A stretch of 64,000 nt of DNA. It comes from Holosporaceae bacterium 'Namur' (GTDB lineage Bacteria > Pseudomonadota > Alphaproteobacteria > Rickettsiales > Midichloriaceae). This document shows positions 34,244-44,441 of this stretch, piece by piece. The DNA lies in NCBI GenBank assembly GCA_014116815.1, contig JACGYV010000002.1, positions 48,155 through 112,154 of the forward strand, read 5' to 3'. The number at the start of each line of letters is the position of its first letter. Position 1 is the first letter of the stretch. Below the pieces are notes generated by a model, which searched no databases, was not told where the DNA came from, and saw nothing but the letters and a program-made list of their open reading frames with translations. The translations under genes were made by a program, and so were the position numbers.

Positions 34244-34884
34244 TAATAATTAGGGTTTCTTATGCTCTTAATAAAATCTTCTATCATATTAGGGTCTTTT
34301 ATTCCAGGAGAACTTTCAAGAGTTACCGAAGCATTTATCATAACGGCGCCTGAAACTCTTCGTGCATAATTGACGTTGTATTTATCTAAAGAGCCGGATA
34401 AGAACCATGGCTTATCAATCTTTACTTTTTTTAAAAGCGACCAATCAAATTTATTTCCCGGCTTATCTATATATAAATTATTATCCGAGTATGATTCAAA
34501 CAAATACATATCAGCAACTTCAGAGTATTTATCCATTAATTTAAAATCTTCTAATCTATTTACCCTTATAGTTTTTATGATTGGCAAACCGAAGTGGGAT
34601 TTGATTTTTAATATATCTTTCACTTCTTCATCCGAATGAAATTGAAGGATCTCAGGTTTAAAATATTTTATAATATCTTCAACATTTGACTCATAAGTTG
34701 AAAGAACGGCAATTTTTCGAATTCTATTCGGAATTTCTTCGGTAATGCTTTCTGCGAACTGTGGGGTAATATTTCTTGGAGAATACTTGTAAAAAACACA
34801 ACTGATATAATCTACTTTATTCTTCACGGCAGCGTTAACCGCTTCTAAATTAGTTAACCCACATATTTTTATTTTTGGTACCAT
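34243..34884 (-). CDS. trpF: Phosphoribosylanthranilate isomerase-like protein, divergent
   Basis: A 213-residue TIM barrel matching TrpF along its length. It starts KIKICGLTN with the family's catalytic Cys, followed by SPRNIT, LQFHSDEE (usual QLHG) and SPGIKD. Several catalytic and phosphate-binding positions differ. The usual Asp of LLDS is Glu in YLFES, AGGL is SGSL, and the DVSSGVE strand reads INASVTLE. TrpF normally isomerises PRA to CdRP in tryptophan synthesis, but no other trp gene is present here. The changes may mean altered or lost activity. First gene of the trpF-C26-rluB-SIMPL operon. Confidence 0.75.
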   Translation of the reverse strand: MVPKIKICGLTNLEAVNAAVKNKVDYISCVFYKYSPRNITPQFAESITEEIPNRIRKIAVLSTYESNVEDIIKYFKPEILQFHSDEEVKDILKIKSHFGLPIIKTIRVNRLEDFKLMDKYSEVADMYLFESYSDNNLYIDKPGNKFDWSLLKKVKIDKPWFLSGSLDKYNVNYARRVSGAVMINASVTLESSPGIKDPNMIEDFIKSIRNPNY

Positions 34885-35017
34885 AAATCTATATAAGCCA
34901 TAAGATATTTATATGCTAAAAAGCTTAAAGAAAAACCTTTTTTCTCATTTAATTGTAACTTACTAAGCTATCTAAATATTATATTAGAAAATTTGTTTAG
35001 TGTTGTCAAACCCAACT

Positions 35018-35440
35018 CTATTCTTTTTGCTTAATCGGAATACCGAATAGCTCAAGCCTATGCTCCACTATCTTATATCCAAGCTTTAATGCAATTTTTT
35101 CCTTTAGGATCTCAAGCTCTTCATCATAAAATTCAATAATTTTGCCGCTTTGGATATCAATTAAATGGTGATGATGCTCTTTATCGTCTTCTTTAAACTC
35201 ATACCGTGCCTTGCCTTCTCCAAGCTCCAATTTCTCAATGATTCTATATGATTCCAATAAATTTATCGTTCTATATACGGTCGCTAAACTAATTTTCGGG
35301 TCAATTGTATTGGCTCTCATATATACCTCTTCTACATGAGGATGATCTTCTGAAGTTGCAATAACTTTCGCAATCACTCTTCTATGCTCAGTCATCTTCA
35401 AACCTCTTTCAAGGCAAATCTTCTCAATATCTGATGCCAT
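35018..35440 (-). CDS. fur: Ferric uptake regulator family protein (Fur/Mur type)
   Basis: A 140-residue metal-responsive repressor. The N-terminal winged helix (about 1-85, with ISLATVYRTINLLESYRII) is followed by the dimerisation domain with HHHH and the C-terminal EHRLELFG. The CxxC that binds structural zinc in E. coli Fur (LICLDCGK) is absent. The matching part reads LIDIQSGK, as in many alphaproteobacterial Fur/Mur proteins, so the metal may be iron or manganese. Divergent from the glycosyltransferase gene. Confidence 0.9.
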   Translation of the reverse strand: MASDIEKICLERGLKMTEHRRVIAKVIATSEDHPHVEEVYMRANTIDPKISLATVYRTINLLESYRIIEKLELGEGKARYEFKEDDKEHHHHLIDIQSGKIIEFYDEELEILKEKIALKLGYKIVEHRLELFGIPIKQKE

Positions 35441-35553
35441 CCGGATTTATCCCGTTGTTTAAATGAATAGTAAAATAAATATTGCAAAATGTAAATTCTA
35501 AGAAGTAATATGCGGCTAATAGTTTAAAATAATAATTTTATAAAGTTATCAAT

Positions 35554-36291
35554 ATGCCGGATGAAAAGCAAAATAAAGTGAATATATTATGTATGAAGTG
35601 GGGAACCTTATATTCAGCGGATTATGTTAATAAACTATATAATATGGTTAAGCGTAATTTAACCTTACCCTTTGACTTCTACTGTTTTACGGAAGACGGG
35701 GTAGGCATTTTACCTGAAGTAAAAATTAAACCGCTGCCTGAAATCAGCATCCCGGCTAAGAATCAAGTCTCTCCTTGGCGCAAACTAAGTATGCTCGCTT
35801 CCGATCTTGATGGTATAACCGGTAAAGCTTTATTTTTAGATTTGGATAATATTATTATTGATAATATCGATTGTTTTTTCACCTATTCCGATAAGCTTTC
35901 GATAATTGAGAACTGGACGCAGAAAGGGCAAGGTATAGGCAACTCTTCGGTATATTATTTTGAAATCGGAAAATACAGTCATATCTTAGATAAATATAAC
36001 CGAGATCCTGAAGAGATCGTCAACCGATATGATAATGAACAAATATTTGTTTCAAAGGAAATTGGTAAGGACTTAGTTTTCTGGCCTGAAGAATGGTGCA
36101 AAAGTTTTAAAAGGCACTGTATTGCCGGTCGTTTTATGAGGTTTTTTAAAGCTCCGATTATTCCTAAAAATGTTAAGATTATTGCTTTTCACGGGCATCC
36201 CCGCCCGCATGAAGCTTTAGAAGGCAGATGGCCTAAAAAGCTAATACCGTTCTTAAAGAAACCAAGCTGGCTTCCTGAGTATTGGAGATAG
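35554..36291 (+). CDS. Probable glycosyltransferase with a DxD motif
   Basis: A 245-residue soluble protein with a GT-A like layout. It has an N-terminal Rossmann-type start (VNILCMKWGTLYSADYVNKL), then KALFLDLDNIII, where the DxD in DLDN would bind a metal-nucleotide-sugar, and an EIFG-free C-terminal half with HGHPRPHEALEGRWP. Such proteins transfer sugars to glycans or lipids, but the acceptor is unknown. It lies 13 bases before mnmC, so it is probably co-transcribed with it, with no obvious functional link. It may contribute to the surface polysaccharide made by the kps genes. Confidence 0.65.
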   Translation: MPDEKQNKVNILCMKWGTLYSADYVNKLYNMVKRNLTLPFDFYCFTEDGVGILPEVKIKPLPEISIPAKNQVSPWRKLSMLASDLDGITGKALFLDLDNIIIDNIDCFFTYSDKLSIIENWTQKGQGIGNSSVYYFEIGKYSHILDKYNRDPEEIVNRYDNEQIFVSKEIGKDLVFWPEEWCKSFKRHCIAGRFMRFFKAPIIPKNVKIIAFHGHPRPHEALEGRWPKKLIPFLKKPSWLPEYWR

Positions 36292-36304
36292 TGTAGTTTT
36301 CTAT

Positions 36305-38191
36305 ATGCCCATTGACTCGAAAGTTATCATTTCAAATAATGGTTTGCCGGAATCCAAGTTATTCGGGGATCTTTATTTTAGCCGTGAAGATGGGTTAGAA
36401 GAAACTAAATATGTATTTTTAAGCGGTAACCGTTTAGAAAAAAGGTTTCAAGAACAAAATAATTTTAAGATAGTTGAACTAGGTTTCGGCACCGGACTTA
36501 ACTTTTTAGCTACCTTAAATTGTTGGAAACAGTATTATAGAGCTGGCAAAAAACTTAGCTATATAGGTATAGAAAGATTTCCACTCTCTTCTAAACAAAT
36601 TTTTCAGGCACTTTCCCAGTGGCCGGAATTAGAACATAAATTATTACTTAAAAACTACCCTACTAAGCACAGAGGTATTTTTGAAATTAAAATGCCTGAA
36701 TGGGCAATAGAGCTGACTCTCATATTTGATGATGTAAACAATGCACTCAAGCATAATCTAAATTCTGTTGATGCTTGGTTTTTAGATGGGTTCGCGCCGA
36801 GTAAAAACCCTGATATGTGGAGCGAATGTATTTTTAAAAAAATGGCTGAATACTCAAATGAATCAGCAACATTTGCAACTTTTACCGCAGCCTCCATGGT
36901 AAGAAAAAGCCTGGAAAAAGCAGGGTTTAATGTTTTAAAGCATAAAGGATTCGGAAGGAAAAGAGATATGCTGATCGGTAATATAAGAAGCAATCCTATT
37001 AATTACCCTAACCATTGTAATATTATAACCGAAAAAAAAGCAATTGTAATCGGCGCCGGCATTGCAGGTGCTTCAGCTGCTTACTCATTGAATAAAAGGG
37101 GTTGGGAGGTAGCCGTTTATGAAAAAGAGAATGATATTGCCTCCTGGGCTTCAGGTAATGATTTCGGCATTTTATACCCTAGAATAGAAGCCATTTGGAA
37201 CAATATAACCGAGTTTTATTACCGAGCTTTTGAACATTTACTCTACATTTTAAAACAAGATACTTTAGGTAAAATTTTCGGGTTTAATCAATGTGGACTA
37301 CTTATTTTACCGCAAAAAGAAGAAGAGCTCGGCAGATTTGAAAAAATTAATCTGCATAACAGGGAACAATATGTAAAGCTAATATCTTCTCTAGAGGCAA
37401 GTGATATTGCCGGAATAACAATTAATACTCCATGTTTATATCTGCCCCGAAGCGGTATGCTCAGCATTCCTAAACTCTGCAAATTCATGCTTTCACAAGA
37501 AAGGATTCAAGTTAGAACAAATACTGAGATTACCGAGCTTAAGTTTGAGAATAACAGATGGCATATTTTTTCTCATGGTAGTTTAATAGATAGAGCTGAA
37601 ACTCTTATCATCGCCAATTCTTATGCAGTGGAAACCCTATTTCCATTGCAATCAGCCCAAATACAAGAAATAAGAGGCCAAGTAACTTATTTGCCCGAGA
37701 TGAAATCTGAACTAAAAAGTGTGCTTTGTTACGGAGGATATATGACCCCCTCCAGGAATGGATATCACCATCTGGGCGCAACTTTTGACAAGCATTTTTT
37801 CTCTTTAGAAATGAATCTTGAATCTACATATAAAAATTTAGCACAACTGAATAAGTTTTTACCCGGCTTCATTGATCACGATATAAATGCAGAAGAGCTG
37901 AAAGGCAGAGCGGGCATTCGGTGTTACAGTAAAGACAAGCTTCCTCTCATCGGTTTATGCCCTAATCCTGAATTTTATAGTACTAAGAATAATGGTCAGC
38001 ATCCCTATCTTAAAGGCTTGTATCTTTCAATTTGTCATGGTTCAAGGGGTGCTTTATCAGGCGTGCTGGGCGGTGAAATAATTGCCTTTCTTGTAAGCTC
38101 AGGTGCCGACACTCAAATTAAACCGGAAATTGTTGAGTTAGTTGACCCTGCCAGGTTTTTACGAAGAGAACAAAGGAAGGGTGTAATATAA
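36305..38191 (+). CDS. mnmC: Bifunctional tRNA mnm5U-forming enzyme MnmC
   Basis: A 628-residue fusion of a SAM-dependent methyltransferase (about 1-240) and an FAD-dependent oxidoreductase (about 245-628). The first part has ELGFGTGLNF and the MnmC signature WFLDGFAPSKNPDMW. The second opens with the dinucleotide-binding AIVIGAGIAGASAA and has GNDFGILYPR. Together they convert cmnm5(s2)U34 of tRNA to mnm5(s2)U. The FAD domain demodifies and the SAM domain methylates. The fusion and order match the proteobacterial enzyme. The mnmE/mnmG partners are outside the window. Confidence 0.93.
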   Translation: MPIDSKVIISNNGLPESKLFGDLYFSREDGLEETKYVFLSGNRLEKRFQEQNNFKIVELGFGTGLNFLATLNCWKQYYRAGKKLSYIGIERFPLSSKQIFQALSQWPELEHKLLLKNYPTKHRGIFEIKMPEWAIELTLIFDDVNNALKHNLNSVDAWFLDGFAPSKNPDMWSECIFKKMAEYSNESATFATFTAASMVRKSLEKAGFNVLKHKGFGRKRDMLIGNIRSNPINYPNHCNIITEKKAIVIGAGIAGASAAYSLNKRGWEVAVYEKENDIASWASGNDFGILYPRIEAIWNNITEFYYRAFEHLLYILKQDTLGKIFGFNQCGLLILPQKEEELGRFEKINLHNREQYVKLISSLEASDIAGITINTPCLYLPRSGMLSIPKLCKFMLSQERIQVRTNTEITELKFENNRWHIFSHGSLIDRAETLIIANSYAVETLFPLQSAQIQEIRGQVTYLPEMKSELKSVLCYGGYMTPSRNGYHHLGATFDKHFFSLEMNLESTYKNLAQLNKFLPGFIDHDINAEELKGRAGIRCYSKDKLPLIGLCPNPEFYSTKNNGQHPYLKGLYLSICHGSRGALSGVLGGEIIAFLVSSGADTQIKPEIVELVDPARFLRREQRKGVI

Positions 38192-38232
38192 TTAGAAGTA
38201 AAATTTAAAAGCCTTATTTATCAGAGAAATAA

Positions 38233-39615
38233 CTAATAATTATTTATCCTATTCCTTATTTCCTGAAATGATCTTTCATATAATACTTCACCATTTCTAA
38301 ACACCTTATTAAGTAGGTTTTTATTCTCACTAAGCCGGCTTAAATTTATAGTAGAGAACTTATTTTCTTTATCTTGAATTAATGCAAGCCTACCTTTCTT
38401 TGATTTTTTAGAAAGATCGGTAATCGGGTTTTTAGAAACCTCCAACCACTTACCGTTGCAACAAATAGCCGAAGCTTTCATTGCAAAAAGCATAGTATCC
38501 CTATTTAATTTTTGCAGTAAAGTTGCACCCATTCCAAAAGTAATATTAGCCGCACTTTGCTTTTTGTTTTTCATTGCAGCTAATATAGCATCTATATTTT
38601 CTATAGAAACACCATCACCCTGAATAACCCTAAGATAATCGGGCAGCACCTTATACCCTTTAGAATTGGTATGATAACCGAATTTATCCATTAGCATCTC
38701 AATTGTATTGGTAACAACCGTAATCGGGTCTCCGCTATCCGGCCTGATTACTAATGTGCCGCCGTGATTCTTCACCTTATCGAAAAGTTGCTTGCCCCAA
38801 ATATTTTCAATTGCGTGCCATATATCATATGAATCCGAAACCACGGCAACTAATTTTCCCCTTCCTCCGCAGTTGTTTAAAATATGCTCATAAGCCTCAC
38901 TCTCATTTTCTTTGCCGTAAGCAATTATTGTAGAATGCTCGGCAGCAGGAATCGAGTAACCGGCCATCGGTTCATTATAATATTTCTTTGCACTTAAAAT
39001 TCCCGAAATAGTATCAGAACCTTTAAAATTAACCAAATGCGCCATACCTCCTATAGAAGCGGTTTCAAATGAGCTGGCTCCCCTTGCCCCGAAATCATGC
39101 AGCTTAAATTCCAATCCCGCTAAGTTATCACAAGTTTCCGACATATATTTTTTAATAACCTGCTTACAGGTGTATGAAATTGTGGCAACGGTAGTAGGAT
39201 ACCAAATTCCCCTTAGGAGTGCAGTTTCAATATAGGTGGTTAACCAAAAACATTTCGGATCAGTATTAATAACTTGCACTAAAACATTTTGCACGGGAAT
39301 AATACTACCTTCTTCCACTGCTTCAATTTCAATCGGAAGATATCCGTTATACTTATCTAATATATATTTCCACCCCTCTTTGTTAAACGGAAGCCCATGA
39401 ACAGTAAGAAATTCCTCCGCTTCCTCAATATTTTCTCTATTGATCGGAGAAGTTAAATATTCTTTCAGAAAAGCCTGTAACCCGAAAAATATACTTTGCG
39501 GGAATATTCCGCCCCTCGCTTCGATATAACAGGAAACATACTCAGTGTTAACCGGATACTGGAGGTAATGAGATGCCTTATATGAATCAGTATTAAGGAT
39601 AAAATTTTTATTCAT
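38233..39615 (-). CDS. nadV: Nicotinamide phosphoribosyltransferase (NadV/NAMPT)
   Basis: About 460 residues from the ATG at 39615, which has a perfect AGGAGG upstream. A longer frame from 39645 is less likely. The NAMPT features are clear: DSYKASHYLQYP, HDFGARGASSFE, the catalytic His in AAEHSTI, and RPDSGDP for PRPP binding. It makes NMN from nicotinamide and PRPP, a one-step salvage route to NAD. It overlaps the response regulator gene by 8 bases, and the regulator stop lies inside its start region. This suggests translational coupling. Confidence 0.92.
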   Translation of the reverse strand: MNKNFILNTDSYKASHYLQYPVNTEYVSCYIEARGGIFPQSIFFGLQAFLKEYLTSPINRENIEEAEEFLTVHGLPFNKEGWKYILDKYNGYLPIEIEAVEEGSIIPVQNVLVQVINTDPKCFWLTTYIETALLRGIWYPTTVATISYTCKQVIKKYMSETCDNLAGLEFKLHDFGARGASSFETASIGGMAHLVNFKGSDTISGILSAKKYYNEPMAGYSIPAAEHSTIIAYGKENESEAYEHILNNCGGRGKLVAVVSDSYDIWHAIENIWGKQLFDKVKNHGGTLVIRPDSGDPITVVTNTIEMLMDKFGYHTNSKGYKVLPDYLRVIQGDGVSIENIDAILAAMKNKKQSAANITFGMGATLLQKLNRDTMLFAMKASAICCNGKWLEVSKNPITDLSKKSKKGRLALIQDKENKFSTINLSRLSENKNLLNKVFRNGEVLYERSFQEIRNRINNY

Positions 39616-40297
39616 ACTTTTCCTCCTTTTTTCCCCATAATACATAGCCTTGGTTGCGAATTGTCTGAAGATACTGCGGGGTTTTATTAGTTCCTTCGAT
39701 TTTAGCTCTAATTCTTGCTACTATAACATCTATTGTTCTTATATTAACATCTAAAAAGCATTCAATGATTTTATCACGGGTGACTATCTCTGCGGGTCTC
39801 TGAGCTAATATTTGCAATACTTTGGATTCATTGGTAGTAAGGTGTATATAATCACCGTTATTTTTTCTTAAATTACTGCTTTCAATATCAAATGTGTATT
39901 CACCGAATATACATCTGCTACCTTGTTGCTTTCCTTCATTTCTTTTTAAAATATTTTGGATTCTAAGCAGTAATTCTTTCGGTTCGAACGGTTTTGCCAG
40001 ATAATCATCCGCTCCGCTTTCCAGCCCGTTTATTCTATCATCAACATTACCAAGTGCAGTTAGCATAATTACCGGAGTTTTCAGTTTATCTTTATTTCGC
40101 TTCAAAAACTCTAAGCCGGATTCCCCGGGCATTATGGTATCAAGTATTATTATATCAAAAATAAACTCATCCAGCTGTGTTTCACATTCTTTAATATCTT
40201 TTGCAATCGATACTATATAACCATATTCCTTTAAAAATTTAGCAATTAAAAACCTAATTCTATCATCATCATCAACAACTAAGATATGTTTAAGCAT
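39608..40297 (-). CDS. OmpR/PhoB-family response regulator
   Basis: A 229-residue regulator. The receiver domain (1-120) has the acidic pocket DDDD, phospho-acceptor Asp53 in IILDTIMPGESG and the conserved Lys in YLAKPFEPKELL. The winged-helix output domain follows (about 130-225), ending with VDVIVARIRAKIEG and IRNQGYVLW. No sensor kinase is adjacent, so the partner is unknown. Its stop overlaps the ribosome-binding and start region of the nicotinamide phosphoribosyltransferase gene, which is odd for a regulator and links the two. gatC is only 2 bases upstream. Confidence 0.92.
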   Translation of the reverse strand: MLKHILVVDDDDRIRFLIAKFLKEYGYIVSIAKDIKECETQLDEFIFDIIILDTIMPGESGLEFLKRNKDKLKTPVIMLTALGNVDDRINGLESGADDYLAKPFEPKELLLRIQNILKRNEGKQQGSRCIFGEYTFDIESSNLRKNNGDYIHLTTNESKVLQILAQRPAEIVTRDKIIECFLDVNIRTIDVIVARIRAKIEGTNKTPQYLQTIRNQGYVLWGKKEEKYE

Positions 40298-40299
40298 TA

Positions 40300-40587
40300 T
40301 TACTCAACTACTTTAGGAACAATAAAACATCCATACTTGCTTATCGGAGAATTTTTAAGCACAGCTTCCTGTATACCACCCTCTGTAACCTCATCTTTCC
40401 TCCTCGGTAATTCCGCATTGATAACGCTTCTTAGCGGCTCAACACCCTCAGTTTCCGCTTCATTTAATTGTTCAACCCAATTTAAAATACTATTCAACTC
40501 TTTTTCATAGCCGCTAGCCTCCTCATCAGTAATACGGATTCTCGCTAAATGAGCAATTTTTTTTACAACGGAACTATCTATAGACAT
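40300..40587 (-). CDS. gatC: Asp-tRNA(Asn)/Glu-tRNA(Gln) amidotransferase subunit C
   Basis: A 95-residue subunit that stabilises GatA in the GatCAB complex, which amidates Glu-tRNA(Gln) and Asp-tRNA(Asn). The ATG at 40587 (MSIDSSVVKKIAHLARI) is the family start, and upstream in-frame codons are not needed. The C-terminal LRRDEV-like motif appears as LPRRKDEVTEGG. gatA and gatB are not adjacent. It lies 2 bases before the response regulator and is divergent from ruvX. Confidence 0.9.
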   Translation of the reverse strand: MSIDSSVVKKIAHLARIRITDEEASGYEKELNSILNWVEQLNEAETEGVEPLRSVINAELPRRKDEVTEGGIQEAVLKNSPISKYGCFIVPKVVE

Positions 40588-40650
40588 TGGCTTAGAAAAT
40601 AAGTTAATATATATAAACTTTTTTATATGATTATCAGATTTTTTCAAGCA

Positions 40651-41127
40651 ATGATTTTTGAGAACCACCAAAACTTTTTAAGCATTATAAAGCAGAATTC
40701 CTCATATTATAAACTTATGGCGTTAGATGTGGGGGGTAAAAAAATCGGCCTTGCGACTTCTCATGTCAGTTTAAATGTTGTTACTCCCTATAAAATAATA
40801 ATACGTAAAAACTTAAAGGCAGATATAGACTTATTGAAATATGAGATTACGGAAAACAATATCCATGGGTTAGTCATAGGGTTGCCTATATCTTCCGGCG
40901 GGGAGCATACGGAAAACACTCAAAAAATGGTTGTTTTTGCCAATAAGCTTTCAGGAATTGCTGATACCCCGATAACTTTTTATGATGAGCGATACAGCAC
41001 GAAACTTGCCGATGTAATGCTAAGAGATTTAGATATGAATCGGAAGGAACGTAATCAAATCGATGATCAGATCTCCGCAAGTATAATTTTAGAAGATTTC
41101 CTAAAGTTAAATAATCAATATTTATAA
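40651..41127 (+). CDS. ruvX: Holliday junction resolvase-like protein RuvX (YqgF)
   Basis: About 158 residues from the ATG at 40651, chosen because other alphaproteobacterial RuvX proteins begin about 20-25 residues before the first strand. An upstream ATG at 40627 is also possible. It has an RNase H-like fold with MALDVGGKKIGLATS (first Asp), VIGLPIS and FYDERYSTKLA. Members process pre-16S rRNA 5' ends and may act on junction DNA. It is divergent from gatC with a short 63-base gap. Confidence 0.88.
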   Translation: MIFENHQNFLSIIKQNSSYYKLMALDVGGKKIGLATSHVSLNVVTPYKIIIRKNLKADIDLLKYEITENNIHGLVIGLPISSGGEHTENTQKMVVFANKLSGIADTPITFYDERYSTKLADVMLRDLDMNRKERNQIDDQISASIILEDFLKLNNQYL

Positions 41128-41140
41128 TTCCGGTAATTTA

Positions 41141-42544
41141 CTATTCTTCTCTTGGCGCCTCGATAATTTTTTTTACCTCTTCAAAGTCACTGAAGCGATA
41201 TTTTATATCACCGATAATTTGATAATCTTCATGGCCTTTACCGGCAACAATTAAGGTATCACCCTCTTTAAGGTTATAAATTGCAAGCCTAATCGCAGCT
41301 CTTCTTCCTTCAATTTCAAGTGCGCCTTGAGCTCCGCTTAGTACTTCTTTTCTAATCTGCTTAGCATCTTCATTTCTCGGGTTATCATCAGTAACTATAA
41401 CTTGATCCGCTAAGCGGGATGCAATCTCCCCCATAATCGGGCGCTTTGATTGATCACGATCTCCGCCGCAGCCGAATAGTATATGAAGTTTTCTTGAGGT
41501 AAACTTTCTTGCAGAGAGCAGCACTTTTTCTAATGCATCAGGTTTATGAGCATAATCAATAAAGATTTGTGCACCTCTATATTCTCCAACCTTTTCAAGC
41601 CTTCCTACCGCAGGTAAAAGAGACGAAACAGCGGAGACGGCATCTTTAATATTTATATCGCTTGCAGCTATTAAACCCAGTGCACAAGCTAGATTATATT
41701 TTTGGAATTCAGCATTGAACGGAAACTTAGTTTCAAACTTTTCCCCAAATACAACAATATTTAATAACTCACCGCTTTGAGAAAAAGTAATATCAGCATC
41801 TCTTATTCCATAAGAAATGACCTGAATATTTCTTACGTTACAAATAGACTTTAATTTCTCGAACTCTTTAATGTCTTTATTCAACACGGCAGCGGAACCG
41901 ATAGGCAACAGCTCTGAAAAAAATCTTAGCTTTGCCCCAAAATATGCATCTAAAGTTTTATGATAGTCTAAATGATCTTGAGTAAAATTGGTGAACCCGC
42001 CGGCCTTGAAGACTACTCCATCCAGTCTATATTGATCCAAACCGTGGCTTGAAACTTCAATTGCCGTATGGGTTATATTTTCTCTGACTAAATCTTTGAG
42101 AACGGAATGCAGTTTTATTGGGTCGGGCGAAGTCATGGTTCCTAATGAATCATACTCAAGTTCATTGTATATAACTCCTAAAGTCCCGATGCTTGCAGCT
42201 TTTATGCCAGCATATTCCGCCATTTGTCTATAGAACCCGACGGTAGAGGTTTTACCGCTGGTTCCCCCGACGCCGACTATATTCTTCGGCTGTTGTTGAT
42301 AAAATTCAGCGGCAACAATTGCTAATTCTTTTCTCGGGTTTTCAACAAAATGATAGGTTACCCCGGGCTTTTGAGTGATCTTTGAAGAAGAAGCAACAAT
42401 AATTCGGGTAGCACCTTTTTCTATGGCTTCATCAATAAAATTTTCACCGTTAAATTTCTCTCCCTGTATAGCCACATAAATATTTCCCTTTTCAACTCTT
42501 CTTGAATCGAAAGCAATCCCGGTAGCTCTACTTAGATCGGTCAT
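41141..42544 (-). CDS. murE: UDP-MurNAc-tripeptide synthetase MurE (meso-diaminopimelate type)
   Basis: A 467-residue ATP-dependent Mur ligase that adds the third residue of the peptidoglycan stem. The central domain has GTSGKTS for ATP binding. The C-terminal domain has [10 protein letters not shown], and DNPR is the motif of enzymes that use meso-diaminopimelate rather than lysine. It overlaps the end of lepA by 4 bases (ATGA). Its presence shows that murein precursors are built in this organism. Confidence 0.95.
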   Translation of the reverse strand: MTDLSRATGIAFDSRRVEKGNIYVAIQGEKFNGENFIDEAIEKGATRIIVASSSKITQKPGVTYHFVENPRKELAIVAAEFYQQQPKNIVGVGGTSGKTSTVGFYRQMAEYAGIKAASIGTLGVIYNELEYDSLGTMTSPDPIKLHSVLKDLVRENITHTAIEVSSHGLDQYRLDGVVFKAGGFTNFTQDHLDYHKTLDAYFGAKLRFFSELLPIGSAAVLNKDIKEFEKLKSICNVRNIQVISYGIRDADITFSQSGELLNIVVFGEKFETKFPFNAEFQKYNLACALGLIAASDINIKDAVSAVSSLLPAVGRLEKVGEYRGAQIFIDYAHKPDALEKVLLSARKFTSRKLHILFGCGGDRDQSKRPIMGEIASRLADQVIVTDDNPRNEDAKQIRKEVLSGAQGALEIEGRRAAIRLAIYNLKEGDTLIVAGKGHEDYQIIGDIKYRFSDFEEVKKIIEAPREE

Positions 42545-44349
42545 TTTTCATCCCCAACCTTAAGTGCTGCAATAAATGCAGATTGCGGGATATCAACCCT
42601 ACCGATTGACCTCATTTTCTTTTTACCTTCTTTCTGCTTATCTAAAAGTTTACGTTTTCTGGAAATATCTCCGCCGTAACATTTTGCGGTTACGTCTTTT
42701 CTAAGCGCACTGATCGTTTCACGTGCAATAATTTTTCCGCCGATCGTCGCTTGAATCGGTATGGTAAACATATGTTTAGGAATTAAATCTTTAAGCCTTA
42801 TACACATTTCTCTTCCTCTCTGCTCGGAGCGGGATTTATGAACGATTATTGAAAGCGCGTCCACCGGCTCGGAATTTACCAAAATAGTAAGCCGTACCAA
42901 ATCACTCTTCATATGACAGTCAAATTGCCAGTCAAAACTTGCATAGCCTTTTGAGCAGGATTTTAGCCGGTCATAAAAATCATATACCACTTCATTAAGC
43001 GGTAGCCTATAAACTAACATAGCTCTGCTGCCCACATAAGTAAGATCAAGTTGCTCACCTCGCTTCTCTGTACATAAACTTAACACCGAACCCAAATACT
43101 CATCCGGCACCATAATGGTCGCTTTAATCCACGGCTCTTCCATGAAGTCAATATGCGTCGGGTCAGGCATATCGGAAGGATTATGAACCTCAAGCACTTC
43201 GCCGTTTCTAAGGTGAACTTTATATATTACGCTTGGTGCAGTGGTAATAAGATCAAGATTATATTCCCGTTCTAATCTTTCCTGGATTACTTCCAAATGA
43301 AGCAGTCCGAGAAATCCGCATCTGAATCCGAAACCCAGCGCAGTTGAAGTCTCGGCTTCAAATTCAAAACTTGCATCATTAAGTCTTAACTTGGCAAGAC
43401 TTTCTTTCAATACGTTAAAGTCACTTGCATCAGTCGGATAAAGGCCGCAAAACACTACCGATTGGGTTGGTTTAAATCCCGGTAATGCTTTATCGCAAGG
43501 GTTTTTATCATCAGTTAAAGTATCCCCGACCTTACAATCCGCCACCTGCCTGATTGAAGCGGTGATAAACCCGACTTCTCCCGCGGATAATGCATCAGCC
43601 ATAACTTTTTTAGGTGTAAAAATACCAACGCTGTCAACGTTATAAGTTGCATTATTAGACATCATCTTGACCTTCATTCCTTTACGAATGGAGCCGTCTA
43701 TTATACGCAAAAGAATAACTACTCCGAGATAAGCATCATACCAACTATCCACAAGCAATGCCTTAAGCGGCTTCTCCGCCTCGCCTTTAGGTGACGGAAG
43801 CTGGTTAACAATTGCTTCTAATACTTCATCAATTCCGATTCCCGTTTTAGCGGAAATATGTACTGTAGAAGAGGTATCAAGTCCGATTACTTCGGTAATT
43901 TGCTCTTTAACTCTTTCAGGGTCGGCTGCCGGTAAATCTATTTTATTTAATACCGGGATAATCTCATGATTATTTTCAATTGCCTGATAAACGTTTGCTA
44001 AGGTTTGCGCTTCAACCCCCTGACTTGCATCAACTACTAAAATTGAGCCTTCGCAGGCGGCAAGAGATCTGCTTACCTCATAAGCAAAGTCAACATGCCC
44101 CGGGGTATCAATTAAATTCAAAACATAAGTCTTTCCATCTTTAGCTTTATAATTCAGCCTTACGGTTTGGGCTTTAATCGTAATACCCCTTTCCTGCTCA
44201 ATATCCATTGAATCAAGCACCTGCTTAGTCATTTCTCGCTTTTCCAAACCGCCGCAAGTTTCGATTAATCTATCCGCCAAGGTTGATTTGCCGTGGTCGA
44301 TATGGGCAACAATAGAAAAGTTTCTTATTAATGAAAGGTCTGTAGCCAT
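42541..44349 (-). CDS. lepA: Translation elongation factor 4 (LepA)
   Basis: A 602-residue ribosomal GTPase that back-translocates or aids 30S biogenesis. It has G1 [10 protein letters not shown], the switch region RGITIKA, G3 DTPGHVDF and G4 NKID, then the EF-G like domains and the LepA-specific C-terminal domain with [19 protein letters not shown]. The length matches the family. It is first in a lepA-murE pair. Confidence 0.97.
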   Translation of the reverse strand: MATDLSLIRNFSIVAHIDHGKSTLADRLIETCGGLEKREMTKQVLDSMDIEQERGITIKAQTVRLNYKAKDGKTYVLNLIDTPGHVDFAYEVSRSLAACEGSILVVDASQGVEAQTLANVYQAIENNHEIIPVLNKIDLPAADPERVKEQITEVIGLDTSSTVHISAKTGIGIDEVLEAIVNQLPSPKGEAEKPLKALLVDSWYDAYLGVVILLRIIDGSIRKGMKVKMMSNNATYNVDSVGIFTPKKVMADALSAGEVGFITASIRQVADCKVGDTLTDDKNPCDKALPGFKPTQSVVFCGLYPTDASDFNVLKESLAKLRLNDASFEFEAETSTALGFGFRCGFLGLLHLEVIQERLEREYNLDLITTAPSVIYKVHLRNGEVLEVHNPSDMPDPTHIDFMEEPWIKATIMVPDEYLGSVLSLCTEKRGEQLDLTYVGSRAMLVYRLPLNEVVYDFYDRLKSCSKGYASFDWQFDCHMKSDLVRLTILVNSEPVDALSIIVHKSRSEQRGREMCIRLKDLIPKHMFTIPIQATIGGKIIARETISALRKDVTAKCYGGDISRKRKLLDKQKEGKKKMRSIGRVDIPQSAFIAALKVGDEK

Positions 44350-44441
44350 TTTTTACAAGTATCATTTTATATGGCATCAATGATACATGTATTCAATTTA
44401 AGCCTCAAGCTAAAAGATTTTAATATCTAAATATATGATTT

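Noticed and set aside
39615-39645. An upstream start for the nicotinamide phosphoribosyltransferase (MYYGEKRRKS)
   Set aside because: It lies in the end of the response regulator, and AGGAGG points to the ATG at 39615.
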